Counted from the first letter of the stretch, positions 43,791-53,115 are shown. The stretch is 64,000 bases of DNA from CALDTK01 sp045110575 (GCA_045110575.1 JBGCGF010000003.1:124001-188000); one strand, 5' to 3'. Made by a program: numbers and translations. The notes: a model not told the origin generated them from the letters alone.

Positions 43791-44633
43791 CTAATGTTCT
43801 TTCTTAGCGATGTGCTCTGAGAGCAACAGGTATGTTTCTTTTGCCTGAGGGTGAGCATCAAGTAGTGCTAAATGAGCCTTGATGGTATTCTCGTCTCCTC
43901 GACTTGCTGGACCAGTCTGTAAATGATCAGGCGTTTGTCCGACCAGCTTCTCTAGATGGTTTTTGGCTAAAGGGAGAAGGTCCTTGTAGTCCAAGTCAGC
44001 ATCCTTAAACACTTTTTGAGTCAACGTCCACAACAGGTTCGTAAAGTTCTGCGTCATTACTGCGCCTAAATGAAGTCTCATCCTGTTCTCGTCAGAAGAG
44101 ACAAGTTTTGGCGGAAGCTCGCTTACTTTCTTTGCTATTTCGAGCAGGGTTTTGGCGAAAGCTGGAGTACTTGCTTGAACTACAATTGGAAGATTTGACC
44201 AGTCTGGCTCAGTCTGCGCAGTGATGCTTTGCACGGGCCAAAACACCCCTGTGGTATCTCCTTTTAGCAAAGGCGAAGTCCCTGAGCAATGAACGATTTG
44301 AAGCGCTTGGTTCAACTCATTCAGTTGGCTTCGGATCTTAACGATCTCCGCGTCAGGGACGCAGCACCAAATAATATCCTTAGCATGAAAACCAGACTCA
44401 GAGAGCCTAGTTGATTTCCATTCTACGTCCAACTCTGCAGCAAGTCTTTCAGCAGAAGAAACCGTGCGGTTTCTTACCGACCCCAGTTCAAAACCAGTAG
44501 CGTGAAGTCGACGAGCAAGCCATGTCCCCCAGCGGCCTGTGCCGATGATATGGTGACGAGACTTATCCAACGGTTTCTGCGCGTGGAGTTGCTGTCGGCT
44601 TTGCTTGAGAGATCGTCGGTTCAACTTTTGCAA
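43791..44633 (-). CDS. Rossmann-like and DUF2520 domain protein
   Basis: A 280-residue protein with an N-terminal NAD(P)-type Rossmann fold (HHIIGTGRWGTWLARRLHATGFEL) and a helical C-terminal DUF2520 domain (LHLGAVMTQNFTNLLWTLTQKVF, PASRGDENTIKAHLALLD). This is the layout of proline-biosynthesis-like reductases of the Bacteroidota DUF2520 group. Activity is unknown. The ATG at 44633 overlaps ccmF by 71 bases. A TTG at 44570 (MDKSRHHIIG) would reduce this to 8 and fits the conserved N-terminus better. The gene holds two dispersed-motif sites 44 bases apart. Confidence 0.85.
   Translation of the reverse strand: MQKLNRRSLKQSRQQLHAQKPLDKSRHHIIGTGRWGTWLARRLHATGFELGSVRNRTVSSAERLAAELDVEWKSTRLSESGFHAKDIIWCCVPDAEIVKIRSQLNELNQALQIVHCSGTSPLLKGDTTGVFWPVQSITAQTEPDWSNLPIVVQASTPAFAKTLLEIAKKVSELPPKLVSSDENRMRLHLGAVMTQNFTNLLWTLTQKVFKDADLDYKDLLPLAKNHLEKLVGQTPDHLQTGPASRGDENTIKAHLALLDAHPQAKETYLLLSEHIAKKEH
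44149..44162 (+). repeat. Dispersed 14-mer GTTTTGGCGAAAGC, exact copy
   Basis: Exact class A copy in the DUF2520 gene, antisense, read as AFAKT. A GGAA-loop variant lies 44 bases away at 44105-44118 in the same orientation. Confidence 0.9.
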
Positions 44634-47457
44634 GCTTCGCCATTTTCCGTCTTTCAGATATGCGGAAGCTCATTGCAATGAGCAAGCCTCCTAGCATCAT
44701 GATGGTACCAATCCAAAAGAGATTGATGCCTGGGAATACGGTTGCTTCAAGCACAACCCAGTCACTACGAGATGCATTCTCTGCAAGTTCGATTGGAATG
44801 AGTGCAGCTTCTGCTGGATTGGACACAGCAACCGCTAAGACAGCGCTGCTGGTAGCAGGGTCAATCTTTGCAAGTCTTGCGTGAAGACCAAATTCAGCAT
44901 CAAATGCTTTTACTTGGCGAGGCTCATTGTCTCTGATGTAAAAGAGTGGATTCATCTCTTTTACAACCTCTCCGTTTTTCAATACAGAGAGCTTCGCATT
45001 GACTGCAACGTCACCGTCTTCCCTTTTATAGTTGGGATGGCTTGCTTCCCCGTCAAACTCATCGAACCTAAAGGTGTACTCACCAACAGAAATAGACTCA
45101 CCTGGTTTTAGCTGTGCATCTTGATAGTCCAACTGATTCTCAGCACCAAAACGTGCAGTGAATGCGTCTTCAGGCACTTGTATACGTGCGCTGAAAGGGT
45201 TGATCTGGGTAGGGTAGCTGTAGACTAAGTTCTCACGAAGAACAACAACAGGCTCAGCGTACTGAACGGTGTCAAAGTCAAGTCGTTCGAGTTTAACCTT
45301 TAGTCCAATTGCTAAGTCACCTGGCTCAGGCTCATAGTCTGGGTGGACAGGTTGCTCGTTGACTTCAAGGAGCGTAAGTCGGTGCTTCTCCGTCTCTATT
45401 GACGCACCAACCGTCATTGGGAAGCGCTGGTAGTTGAGGCTGTCTTCGAATGCTTTTGCTAGGTCTGCACTCTGAGCACCAGGAGGCAATCCGGTAATGT
45501 GCGTGAACACATCGTGGTCCCAGTAATGCTTAGTGTCAGGGTTCATACTCGCCACTTTGGCGAAGTCGTTCGTGTAGAGCGCATAAGGACTGAGCACGAA
45601 CTGGTTACCGATCTTACCTTCTCTTGAAAGCTCACGGTATTGGATGCGGTAATCGCGACGGTTTCCTACGAGTGTGTCACTGATGTAGGTCACTTCGTAG
45701 CCATTGATGACCATTGGAAGCCCCTTCACAATGAGGACATTCTTTCCGATTTGCTCTTCACCTAAGAGGCCATCCATGGCAAAGGTGTTTTTCGAAATCT
45801 GGTGTTGGTTCAACCCTGAAAACAGAATGCCGATGATCATCATTCCAAAGCCGAGGTGACCCGATACTGAACCAAGTCGCTGCCAGAGCGCAACCTTGCT
45901 TGAAAAGAGATAGTCAAGATTACTGAATACAGCGAAGTAGGCAGCAAACGCTAGAACGGCAAACTGCCATCCAATAGCTGCTAAAGCGCTGTAGGTGACC
46001 GCAGCCAATACTCCTGAAATGAGCACCGCAATGCCCATTCGCATCATCAGCTTTTTCGAACCACCTTTTATGGCAGAGCCACCTTTCCAGCGGAAGTATT
46101 GGCCAATAGCAGTGAATAAGCCCATGAACGCACCTACCCAAAGCTGATACTTGTTGTAGTGTGCTACAGGCTCATTGATGGTGAGGTGATCCATTCCGAA
46201 TTCAAAGAAGTCGGAGATCTTATTGAACACAGGTAGGCTAGTAGATGCTAAGATCATCGCTCCACTAAAGAGCAAGACTAGACTTCCAAGGAACATCCAG
46301 AATTCACGACTAGAAGCAGCTTCTTCTTTATCTTTTACGGGGATATCTGTCCATCGCTTGACGAGAAAGACGAGGCCCATCAAGAAGAAGGCAACCACTA
46401 AGAAGAGCAGTTGATTCTCTAGGCCCATTTCCGTGAAGGCGTGTACACTGGTTTCTCCCAGCACTCCAGATCGAGTTAAGAAAGAACTGTATAGTACAGC
46501 AACAAATCCTAAGAGATAGAAAATGTATGTGGCTTTGATAGAGTGACCCGTTGAGCGTGCTACAAGGTTGGTGTGAATGCCCGCAACCATCAATAGCCAA
46601 GGTACCAAAGAGGTATTCTCTACTGGATCCCATGCCCAGTAGCCACCAAAGTTGAGTGCTTCATATGCCCATGCGCCACCCATAAGAATGCCGATTCCAA
46701 GAATACCGCCACTGAATAGTGACCATCGAAGAACAGGCGTTAGCCAGCCTTTGTGATCCTTGATCCAAAGTGCTGCTACTGCGTAGGCAAATGGAACAAC
46801 AGTCGAGGCAAAACCTAGAAAGAGTGTAGGTGGATGAATAATCATCCAGTAATTCTGAAGAAGTGGGTTGAGTCCTGTACCGTCGATCAAGTCAACGTAG
46901 TCGGCTTGATTGAAGATTGGAATGTCCATTACCTCACGCAGAAGCAAGAATGGTGATGATCCCAGTCTAAAGTCCTCTCCAAAAGGCAGGTAGACGCCTA
47001 GCAACATGCTAAGCAAAACCAATTGCACAGAAGCAATGACGGTTAGCACTGGTGCTCTCCATTTGCCGCCTGTAAACCAGACTACTCCTCCGAGCACAGA
47101 GTGCCAGAAGAGCCAAAGCAAAAAGCTACCTTCTTGACCTTCCCAGAAGGCCGTAAACACATAGCGGAAAGGAAGTTCATCGTTGACGTGCTGTTGCACA
47201 TACTGATACTCATACCAGTGGTTGGTCATCATGGTGAGTAGGAGCACAATGATCCCAATCACACTTAATCCCATCACACCAAAGCTGGTGCCCAAGATGC
47301 GCTGCCAAGCGTTGTTGACGATTCCTTTTCGTTGAGCCTGCGTTGCGTAGATGCCTGCTATCAAAGCAAGTAGCGCGCAAACGAATCCAAGAACAACTGC
47401 TGCTCGGCCAATGGCTCCTGCTGCGAGATGTTCGTTGACGTACTGTATCTCGTCCAT
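44563..47457 (-). CDS. ccmF: Cytochrome c heme lyase subunit CcmF
   Basis: A 964-residue polytopic membrane protein that ligates heme to apocytochromes c in the Ccm (system I) pathway. The heme-handling WWD domain is GGYWAWDPVENTSLVPWLL near residue 272, preceded by NPLLQNYWMIIHPPTLFLGFAS. Further conserved helices follow (LTRSGVLGETSVHAF). A long periplasmic region (about residues 600-890) precedes the final helix. Length is larger than proteobacterial CcmF (about 650), as usual in Bacteroidota. ccmE lies 2 bases upstream. ccmABC and ccmGH are not in the window. Confidence 0.94.
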   Translation of the reverse strand: MDEIQYVNEHLAAGAIGRAAVVLGFVCALLALIAGIYATQAQRKGIVNNAWQRILGTSFGVMGLSVIGIIVLLLTMMTNHWYEYQYVQQHVNDELPFRYVFTAFWEGQEGSFLLWLFWHSVLGGVVWFTGGKWRAPVLTVIASVQLVLLSMLLGVYLPFGEDFRLGSSPFLLLREVMDIPIFNQADYVDLIDGTGLNPLLQNYWMIIHPPTLFLGFASTVVPFAYAVAALWIKDHKGWLTPVLRWSLFSGGILGIGILMGGAWAYEALNFGGYWAWDPVENTSLVPWLLMVAGIHTNLVARSTGHSIKATYIFYLLGFVAVLYSSFLTRSGVLGETSVHAFTEMGLENQLLFLVVAFFLMGLVFLVKRWTDIPVKDKEEAASSREFWMFLGSLVLLFSGAMILASTSLPVFNKISDFFEFGMDHLTINEPVAHYNKYQLWVGAFMGLFTAIGQYFRWKGGSAIKGGSKKLMMRMGIAVLISGVLAAVTYSALAAIGWQFAVLAFAAYFAVFSNLDYLFSSKVALWQRLGSVSGHLGFGMMIIGILFSGLNQHQISKNTFAMDGLLGEEQIGKNVLIVKGLPMVINGYEVTYISDTLVGNRRDYRIQYRELSREGKIGNQFVLSPYALYTNDFAKVASMNPDTKHYWDHDVFTHITGLPPGAQSADLAKAFEDSLNYQRFPMTVGASIETEKHRLTLLEVNEQPVHPDYEPEPGDLAIGLKVKLERLDFDTVQYAEPVVVLRENLVYSYPTQINPFSARIQVPEDAFTARFGAENQLDYQDAQLKPGESISVGEYTFRFDEFDGEASHPNYKREDGDVAVNAKLSVLKNGEVVKEMNPLFYIRDNEPRQVKAFDAEFGLHARLAKIDPATSSAVLAVAVSNPAEAALIPIELAENASRSDWVVLEATVFPGINLFWIGTIMMLGGLLIAMSFRISERRKMAKLAKVEPTISQAKPTATPRAETVG

Positions 47458-47459
47458 TC

Positions 47460-47852
47460 TTAGCTGTTACCCTTGATGAAAATCTCTTCATCCTTGTACT
47501 TGCTCGGACACTTCATAAGCATGTCGTTAGCAAGAAAGTGCCCGTCTTTCATTTCGCCAGTGACGACGATCTGTTCAGACATTTCAAAATCTTGAGGTTT
47601 TGCCGCAAGGAGAACAACTTTCTCTTCTTGACCATCCGCATCGCGGACGTAAAAGCTAAAGAGATTTGGATTCTCTTCGGGGTTGTACTCGATTGGCTTA
47701 TCCTTCGCAAGCTCACCAGCCACACGGACGGTAGTCTTAGTGCTTTCGGCCTGTGCAAAGGTGGCGTAAGTACTCATGTCATCTGCCGCAGACATGAAAA
47801 TCACGACCGCAGCAACGATGCAAATCAAGGCGATGATGGGGAGCTTTTTCAT
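47460..47852 (-). CDS. ccmE: Cytochrome c maturation heme chaperone CcmE (CXXXY type)
   Basis: A 130-residue membrane-anchored OB-fold protein that carries heme to CcmF. An N-terminal helix (residues 4-21) leads to the fold, including VRVAGELAKDKPIEYNPEENPNLFSFYVRDADG and VVTGEMKDGHFLANDMLMKC. At the heme-attachment place, where classical CcmE has HXXXY, this protein reads CPSKY (Cys 115, Tyr 119). That is the CXXXY variant known from archaeal and sulfate-reducer CcmE. It sits 2 bases before ccmF, and pairing with CcmF supports the call. Confidence 0.88.
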   Translation of the reverse strand: MKKLPIIALICIVAAVVIFMSAADDMSTYATFAQAESTKTTVRVAGELAKDKPIEYNPEENPNLFSFYVRDADGQEEKVVLLAAKPQDFEMSEQIVVTGEMKDGHFLANDMLMKCPSKYKDEEIFIKGNS

Positions 47853-47974
47853 AAGAGCTGAATCTATTAGGCTTAAAGGTAATTGTAGAACCTCTAGTCA
47901 GCGTAATAGATTGTAAACCGTCCGTCATCTGCGCGCATTTGCGCACTTTATTTTTCTAAAAAATCCTAGTACGC

Positions 47975-48733
47975 TTACGGCATGCGTGATTCAACTGCGC
48001 TAGCAAGCTTTTTACTCCACTTGAGGTTGTCCTTCATGACGCTTGGATGCGCGATGAGTAACGTTATAAAGACTTGATTGTGTGCCCAAACGAATTCACC
48101 TGTTTTGGGATCGTAAGCAGCTGGCTTATTCCAGTCCGTTATCAATTTTGCGCTACCGTTCGATGTTTGAGGCATCAACTTTACACTCTCTTGAGCTAGT
48201 TCGGCACTTTGGTTATTGCTAAAGTATAGGCTGATGTTTCCAGTAGGTCTATTTCCAGCACCTCGAAAGGTGGTTATACAACCAAGTACGACATCGCCCA
48301 TGTTGCTGCGCTCGCTAGAAGCTGAACCAACTCCACCTGGCCAACCTTCGAGGTCTTGCGTCTTGATGACGTCACAAGGGTTTACGCCTGCAAATCCAGT
48401 AGTATTTGCAGTCGTCTCTTCAATCGCCATTCGTTCGCCGTCACCTGATGGATCGTCACCTTGGTAAGGTTCGATACCACCTTCAACCTGCTCAACGCTC
48501 TTTACGCGCTTGCCATTGATAATTGACGGTACACCCTTGTCATCAATCACCGTTCCTGGCGACTGACTAGCAGGAGTTGTGTTGTTTGCGGGCGTGGTAG
48601 TAGCCGTCTCAGCAGCTACGACTGGGGCATCAGGCTTACAAGCCGTTAGTCCGAAAACTACAGCAATGGCAAAAAGAACACTTAGTCTAGTGACTAGTCG
48701 TACTGTGGCATGTTGTCGTGCAGGATGTTCCAT
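47975..48733 (-). CDS. Lipoprotein of unknown function
   Basis: A 252-residue protein with a lipoprotein signal (LSVLFAIAVVFGLTACKPD, lipid Cys near residue 32). A low-complexity Thr/Ala/Pro linker runs to about residue 60, then a globular C-terminal domain. The domain has two cysteines (NPCDVIKTQDLEGWPGG and VVLGCITTF) that could pair. Its ending NLKWSKKLASAVESRM is helical. The start ATG overlaps the preceding lipoprotein gene by 40 bases. The family is not recognised by me. Confidence 0.72.
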   Translation of the reverse strand: MEHPARQHATVRLVTRLSVLFAIAVVFGLTACKPDAPVVAAETATTTPANNTTPASQSPGTVIDDKGVPSIINGKRVKSVEQVEGGIEPYQGDDPSGDGERMAIEETTANTTGFAGVNPCDVIKTQDLEGWPGGVGSASSERSNMGDVVLGCITTFRGAGNRPTGNISLYFSNNQSAELAQESVKLMPQTSNGSAKLITDWNKPAAYDPKTGEFVWAHNQVFITLLIAHPSVMKDNLKWSKKLASAVESRMP

Positions 48734-49284
48734 CGTAAGGTATTGTAAGCGGAAAGGTCATCAGCGCGATCTTGGCCTAGACGAACCCAAGTGGTATTGT
48801 CTAGTCTTTTGATTACCGCGTTGATTGGGAAAAGGTCTACGACCTCGTTTTCTCCTGCAGCATTTGCTTTCAAGTGCTTTGGAAGCTCGAATGCATAGCA
48901 GAGATAATCTTTGTAGTTGTTTTTTGCAGCTTTCGCCAAAACCTGAGTTGGATCTCCAAATTCTGCTGCCAGAGTTGCTCCTGTCCGCGGAACGAGGAGA
49001 AGTTCAAAGCTTTTGCCTGTGACGCACTCACCCTTGAGGTAAGCGAAGTCACCTTCACCGTTTGGTCCCGTCAAAACAAGTTTAGAAACGATGAGGCTGT
49101 CGCAATCAAGAAAGTCAAAGCCATTCACTTTCATACTCTCTACGCTCGCGTTGTTGCTATGCGCAGCATGCGCTGCCGGAGCATCAGGAGTTGACGAAGC
49201 GTTCTCTTCTGCCGGTGCACTGTCTTGTCGACATGATGCAAAAGCGAGTAACGCAAAAAGTAGAAGTAACGTAACTCTGTTCAT
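48694..49284 (-). CDS. Lipoprotein of unknown function
   Basis: A 196-residue protein with signal MNRVTLLLLFALLAFASCRQD (lipobox FASC, Cys 18). A Pro/Ala/Ser/His-rich linker reaches about residue 48, then a globular domain with cysteines in FLDCDSLIV, LKGECVTGKS and DYLCYAFELP. It is the first gene of a lipoprotein pair, divergent from ftsE. No family is recognised. The shared linker style and overlap suggest the two lipoproteins work together. One exact dispersed 14-mer lies in the VLAKA codons. Confidence 0.72.
   Translation of the reverse strand: MNRVTLLLLFALLAFASCRQDSAPAEENASSTPDAPAAHAAHSNNASVESMKVNGFDFLDCDSLIVSKLVLTGPNGEGDFAYLKGECVTGKSFELLLVPRTGATLAAEFGDPTQVLAKAAKNNYKDYLCYAFELPKHLKANAAGENEVVDLFPINAVIKRLDNTTWVRLGQDRADDLSAYNTLRWNILHDNMPQYD
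48929..48942 (-). repeat. Dispersed 14-mer GTTTTGGCGAAAGC, exact copy
   Basis: Exact class A copy, sense to the lipoprotein gene, read as VLAKA. Confidence 0.9.
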
Positions 49285-49379
49285 CGGATTGGTTGTTTCT
49301 AAGAAAGCACAAAAGTAAGCTAGATGCTAACGTGCCGCCGTCTGGTGTTTCAACTCAATTCAAATCTTACCTTACCGCT

Positions 49380-50069
49380 GTGAAACCTCCTCTCATACTC
49401 CTTAAAGATGCAGCTGTTTTCCAAGAGAATACCTGTGTACTCACCGATTTAAACTTCACAGTGGCAGAAGGTGAGTTTGTCTATTTGATCGGTAGGACCG
49501 GAACAGGTAAGAGTACGTTATTGAAGACGCTCTACGCTGCATTACCTCTCATTAAAGGTAAGGGTGAGGTTGTAGGGAACAGCCTAAGAAGGTTGAACCG
49601 CAAGACGATCCCAGCCTTTCGTCGCAAGCTCGGTATCGTCTTTCAGGACTTTAATTTGCTATTTGATCGTGACGTTACAGCCAACCTGGATTTCGTTCTC
49701 ACCGCTACAGGCTGGAAAGAAGAGACGAACAAAGTGAAACGTATTGGAGAGGTTTTGACGCAAGTAGGATTGCAAGAAAAAGCCAATGAGATGCCCTTCA
49801 AGTTATCTGGAGGAGAGCAGCAAAGACTGGTACTTGCGAGAGCGTTGCTCAACAAGCCGAAGCTGCTTATCGCCGATGAGCCAACGGGCAACCTTGATCC
49901 TGAGACATCTGATGATGTGATGTTGCTTATTCGTCGATTGGCGAAGGAATACAACATGGGCGTCCTCTTCGCGACGCACGATTATCGAATTATTGAGCAG
50001 TTTCCTGCACGTATTCTACGCTGTCAAAACGGTCGTATTCTCGATGCGGCTGACATGGAGATTCTATAA
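49380..50069 (+). CDS. ftsE: Cell division ATP-binding protein FtsE
   Basis: A 229-residue ABC ATPase counted from GTG 49380 (MKPPLILLKDAAVFQENTC), the normal FtsE length. The frame extends to TTG 49293, but that adds unconserved residues. Walker A is YLIGRTGTGKSTLLKTLYA, the Q loop is GIVFQDFNLL, the signature is LSGGEQQRLVLARALLNKP, and Walker B is LLIADEPTGNLDPETSD. With FtsX it regulates peptidoglycan hydrolysis at division. ftsX is not adjacent here. The gene converges on cdaA with a 3-base gap. Confidence 0.9.
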   Translation: MKPPLILLKDAAVFQENTCVLTDLNFTVAEGEFVYLIGRTGTGKSTLLKTLYAALPLIKGKGEVVGNSLRRLNRKTIPAFRRKLGIVFQDFNLLFDRDVTANLDFVLTATGWKEETNKVKRIGEVLTQVGLQEKANEMPFKLSGGEQQRLVLARALLNKPKLLIADEPTGNLDPETSDDVMLLIRRLAKEYNMGVLFATHDYRIIEQFPARILRCQNGRILDAADMEIL

Positions 50070-50072
50070 AAC

Positions 50073-50894
50073 CTAAGAGTAAGCTGCTCGGATTTCTTCT
50101 TCTAGCTTGCTCACGTTTAGTCTTCTAACCAGCTTGCCTCCTTTGGCAACGGATATGAATCCAGTTTCCTCACTTACGAGAAAGGCAATGGCTTTTGATC
50201 GCTCGCTAAGTCCAACTGCAGCCCGGTGACGCAGTCCAACACTTTGAGGCATATCGTTGCGCTCAGTGACAGGCAGAATGCAACCTGCCTTTACAATTTT
50301 ACCTGATTCGATAAGCACAGCTCCGTCATGGAGAGGTGTGCTTTTGTCAAATATGGTGCGAAGCAATTCGTCACTTACTTCTGCATCTAGGCGGGTTCCA
50401 CTGGTGCCAATGGGCTCAGTAGCTGCGTTTTTACTGATGACAATTAAAGCTCCAGTCATGCTTTTGGACATGGACAAAATAGCCTTCTTGAGCTCTATTT
50501 GTTCGCCCTGACTTCTCATTTCAGCTCCTTTTTCGCTGTCGCCAAAACGCAAGAGTCGATGGAGCACATTACTCCGTTGTCGCAGTGTCGTATTGCCAAG
50601 CAGGACCAAGAAGCGCCTTATTTCAGGCTGGAAAATGATGATGATAATGATGACACCTACACTCACAAACTGTCCAAGGATTGCGCGAAGCATCTCCATT
50701 CCAAGCACACCGACAATGAAGTACAGCGCGTAAAGTGTAATGACACCTATGAAGATGTTGAAGGCGATGCTACCGCGTACAAGCGTATACAATTGGTATA
50801 GCAAGTAGCTGACGATGAGCACGTCGAGAATGTCCCAAACCGATACGGGTAGGAATCCAATCTCAAGCAGGAAAAGGGCTTCGCTTAAGATCAC
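50073..50894 (-). CDS. cdaA: Diadenylate cyclase CdaA
   Basis: A 273-residue membrane enzyme that makes c-di-AMP from two ATP. Three N-terminal helices (about residues 20-85) precede the DisA_N (DAC) domain. Catalytic motifs are STPLHDGAVLI with DGA at 190-192 and SVGLRHRAAVGLSE with RHR at 222-224. c-di-AMP controls potassium and osmotic homeostasis and the cell wall. The start overlaps the stop of the upstream peptidase gene (ATGA), so the two are coupled. The usual partner CdaR is absent, as in Bacteroidota generally. A GACA-loop variant of the dispersed motif is at 50535-50548. Confidence 0.95.
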   Translation of the reverse strand: MILSEALFLLEIGFLPVSVWDILDVLIVSYLLYQLYTLVRGSIAFNIFIGVITLYALYFIVGVLGMEMLRAILGQFVSVGVIIIIIIFQPEIRRFLVLLGNTTLRQRSNVLHRLLRFGDSEKGAEMRSQGEQIELKKAILSMSKSMTGALIVISKNAATEPIGTSGTRLDAEVSDELLRTIFDKSTPLHDGAVLIESGKIVKAGCILPVTERNDMPQSVGLRHRAAVGLSERSKAIAFLVSEETGFISVAKGGKLVRRLNVSKLEEEIRAAYS

Positions 50895-53068
50895 TTGCTT
50901 GGGTCTTTGTAGTCTACGTCCATCTCGTGGAGCATGAAGCTAAGCAAGTCTGTCGCTTCTTCAATTTGCTTGGCAACGGGCTTACCGGCACCGTGGCCAG
51001 AGCTCTTGTCAATGCGGATGAGAACTGGGTTGTTTGCTTGCTGCACTTGTTGAAGTTGAGCTGCAAACTTAAAACTATGTGCAGGTACTACACGATCATC
51101 ATGATCGGCAGTGGTAACCATAGTTGATGGGTAGTTTTTCGGAGTCGCATTGTGCAATGGAGAGTAAGCACGTAGGTACTTAAACGCATCAACACTGTCC
51201 GCTCTGCCATAGTCACCTGCCCATGCCCAGCCAATCGTAAATTGGTGATATCGAAGCATGTCAAGTACGCCAACAGCTGGGAAAGCAATACCAAACAAGT
51301 CTGGTCGTTGGGTGATACAAGCGCCAACCAAAAGTCCTCCATTACTACGACCATAAATTGCTGTGCGCTTAGGAGAGGTATAGCCTTCGCTTTGTAAGTA
51401 CTCTGCTGCACCGATGAAGTCATCGAATACGTTTTGCTTTTGACCTTTGGTTCCTGCTTCGTGCCATTCACTACCGAATTCACTTCCACCACGGATGTTA
51501 GCCAGCGCGAAAACTCCGCCTTGTTCAAGCAGTGGAGAAACAAGATCCAGTCGCATAACCGCGTGCTTCGGCTCAATTGCAATGTTGAAGCCTCCGTAGC
51601 CATAGATTAAGGTTGGGCGCTTGCCGTCAAGCTCTAGTCCTTTGCGATGGACGATGAACATCGGGACCTCTGTACCATCCTTTGATGTGTAACGTATTTG
51701 TTTGGTCTCATATATACTTGCGTCAAAACCGTTGTCGCTAGCGCGCCATTCGCTGATGTTTCCAGATTTTTCATCGATTCTATAGATCGAACCAGGAGTT
51801 GTGAAAGAGCTGAAGCTGAAGAATCGATCACCACCTTTATTCGAGGCGCTAATTCCTGAGGTCGTACCAATGCCTGGTAATTCTACTTCCTGTAGTGATG
51901 AGTTTTTCGACCCAAGAGCTACGCTATATAAGTGAGATGATACGTTTTCGAGCGTTCGAACGTAAAGCTGATCGCCAGTCATTGTCACCGACTTGAGCAC
52001 AGCACCGTCTGGAGTTTTTAAACTGTTTCGCCATTGTTTTGAAACGCCGGGTTTGATGCTTCGAAGAGCTCCGTTTGGTGCGCCATCATTGGTGAAAAAG
52101 TAGAGCTCATCACCTCGGCTACCAATCAGGTTATAATCATGGTCATAACCACTTACAATTGGCTTGAACTTAAGCTGAGCAAGCGCTTTCACGTTTGTGA
52201 GATCAGCCACTTGGACGTCGTTGCCACTTGTTGAGATGGAAGTGTTGAGGGTTAACCATCGCTCGTCATCCGACACACTCGCGTAGACGTTACGCTGAGG
52301 CCTAGTCGGGTCTTCAAACACGAGGACGTCCTGTGACTGAGGGCTACCAAGTGCATGATAGTAAAGCTGGTGCCCTTCGTTCTTGTTGCTGAGTTCAGAT
52401 CCTGTTGTTGGGGCAGGGTAGCGGCTATAAAAGAAACCGTCCTTCCACCAAGACATTCCGCTGAATTTCACCCAGTCGATCTCATCTTTGAGTGGCTCAA
52501 GCGTCCCTAGGTCTAAGACTTTTATCGTCTTCCAATCTGAGCCACCTTCACTAATTTGGTAGGACATGAATGCCCCATTATTACTGAAGCTATATCCGCT
52601 TAGAGAGGTCGTATTGTCAGCACTAAAGGTGTTTGGATCGAGTACTAACTCTACAACGGGATTCTCAGCTGAAGCAGACTCTCGATAAAGGATGCTCTGG
52701 TCTTGAAGTCCGTCGTTTTTGCTGTAATACAGCCAATCGTCAACGACTTGTGGTACGCCAAAGCGTTCGAAATCATAGAGACGTTCGAGACGTTTTTTGA
52801 TGTTTTCCCGAAAGGGGATAGTGGACAGGTAATCCTGTGTAACGGCATTTTGCTCGTTTACCCAAGAGGCTGTTTCTGCGCTACGATCGTCTTCTAACCA
52901 ACGGTACGGATCTGCGATTTGAGTTCCATGATAGTCGTCAACTACGCTAGAGTCCTGCTTGGTTACTGGATAAGTAACAGAAGGCTTATCTGTAGTATCA
53001 ACTTCAGCTCCACAGCTCATGACGAGTAGTGAAAGCACGAAAAGACTGCCAAAAAAATGGATGCGCAT
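50891..53068 (-). CDS. Prolyl oligopeptidase (S9A family), lipoprotein
   Basis: A 725-residue serine peptidase counted from ATG 53068 (MRIHFFGSLFVLSLLVMSCGAE). It has a lipoprotein signal ending MSC. The TTG at 53098 is less plausible. The N-terminal seven-bladed propeller region follows YHGTQIADPYRWLEDDRSAETASWVNEQN, a hallmark of prolyl oligopeptidase. The catalytic domain carries the nucleophile in YGRSNGGLLVGA, Asp in TADHDDRVVP and His in KSSGHGAGKP. It cleaves short proline-containing peptides outside the cytoplasm. It is coupled to cdaA. Confidence 0.95.
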   Translation of the reverse strand: MRIHFFGSLFVLSLLVMSCGAEVDTTDKPSVTYPVTKQDSSVVDDYHGTQIADPYRWLEDDRSAETASWVNEQNAVTQDYLSTIPFRENIKKRLERLYDFERFGVPQVVDDWLYYSKNDGLQDQSILYRESASAENPVVELVLDPNTFSADNTTSLSGYSFSNNGAFMSYQISEGGSDWKTIKVLDLGTLEPLKDEIDWVKFSGMSWWKDGFFYSRYPAPTTGSELSNKNEGHQLYYHALGSPQSQDVLVFEDPTRPQRNVYASVSDDERWLTLNTSISTSGNDVQVADLTNVKALAQLKFKPIVSGYDHDYNLIGSRGDELYFFTNDGAPNGALRSIKPGVSKQWRNSLKTPDGAVLKSVTMTGDQLYVRTLENVSSHLYSVALGSKNSSLQEVELPGIGTTSGISASNKGGDRFFSFSSFTTPGSIYRIDEKSGNISEWRASDNGFDASIYETKQIRYTSKDGTEVPMFIVHRKGLELDGKRPTLIYGYGGFNIAIEPKHAVMRLDLVSPLLEQGGVFALANIRGGSEFGSEWHEAGTKGQKQNVFDDFIGAAEYLQSEGYTSPKRTAIYGRSNGGLLVGACITQRPDLFGIAFPAVGVLDMLRYHQFTIGWAWAGDYGRADSVDAFKYLRAYSPLHNATPKNYPSTMVTTADHDDRVVPAHSFKFAAQLQQVQQANNPVLIRIDKSSGHGAGKPVAKQIEEATDLLSFMLHEMDVDYKDPSK

Positions 53069-53115
53069 CAAATGAGGTTTGATGCGAATGTAACTCAACG
53101 ACCTAGCTTAATTGC

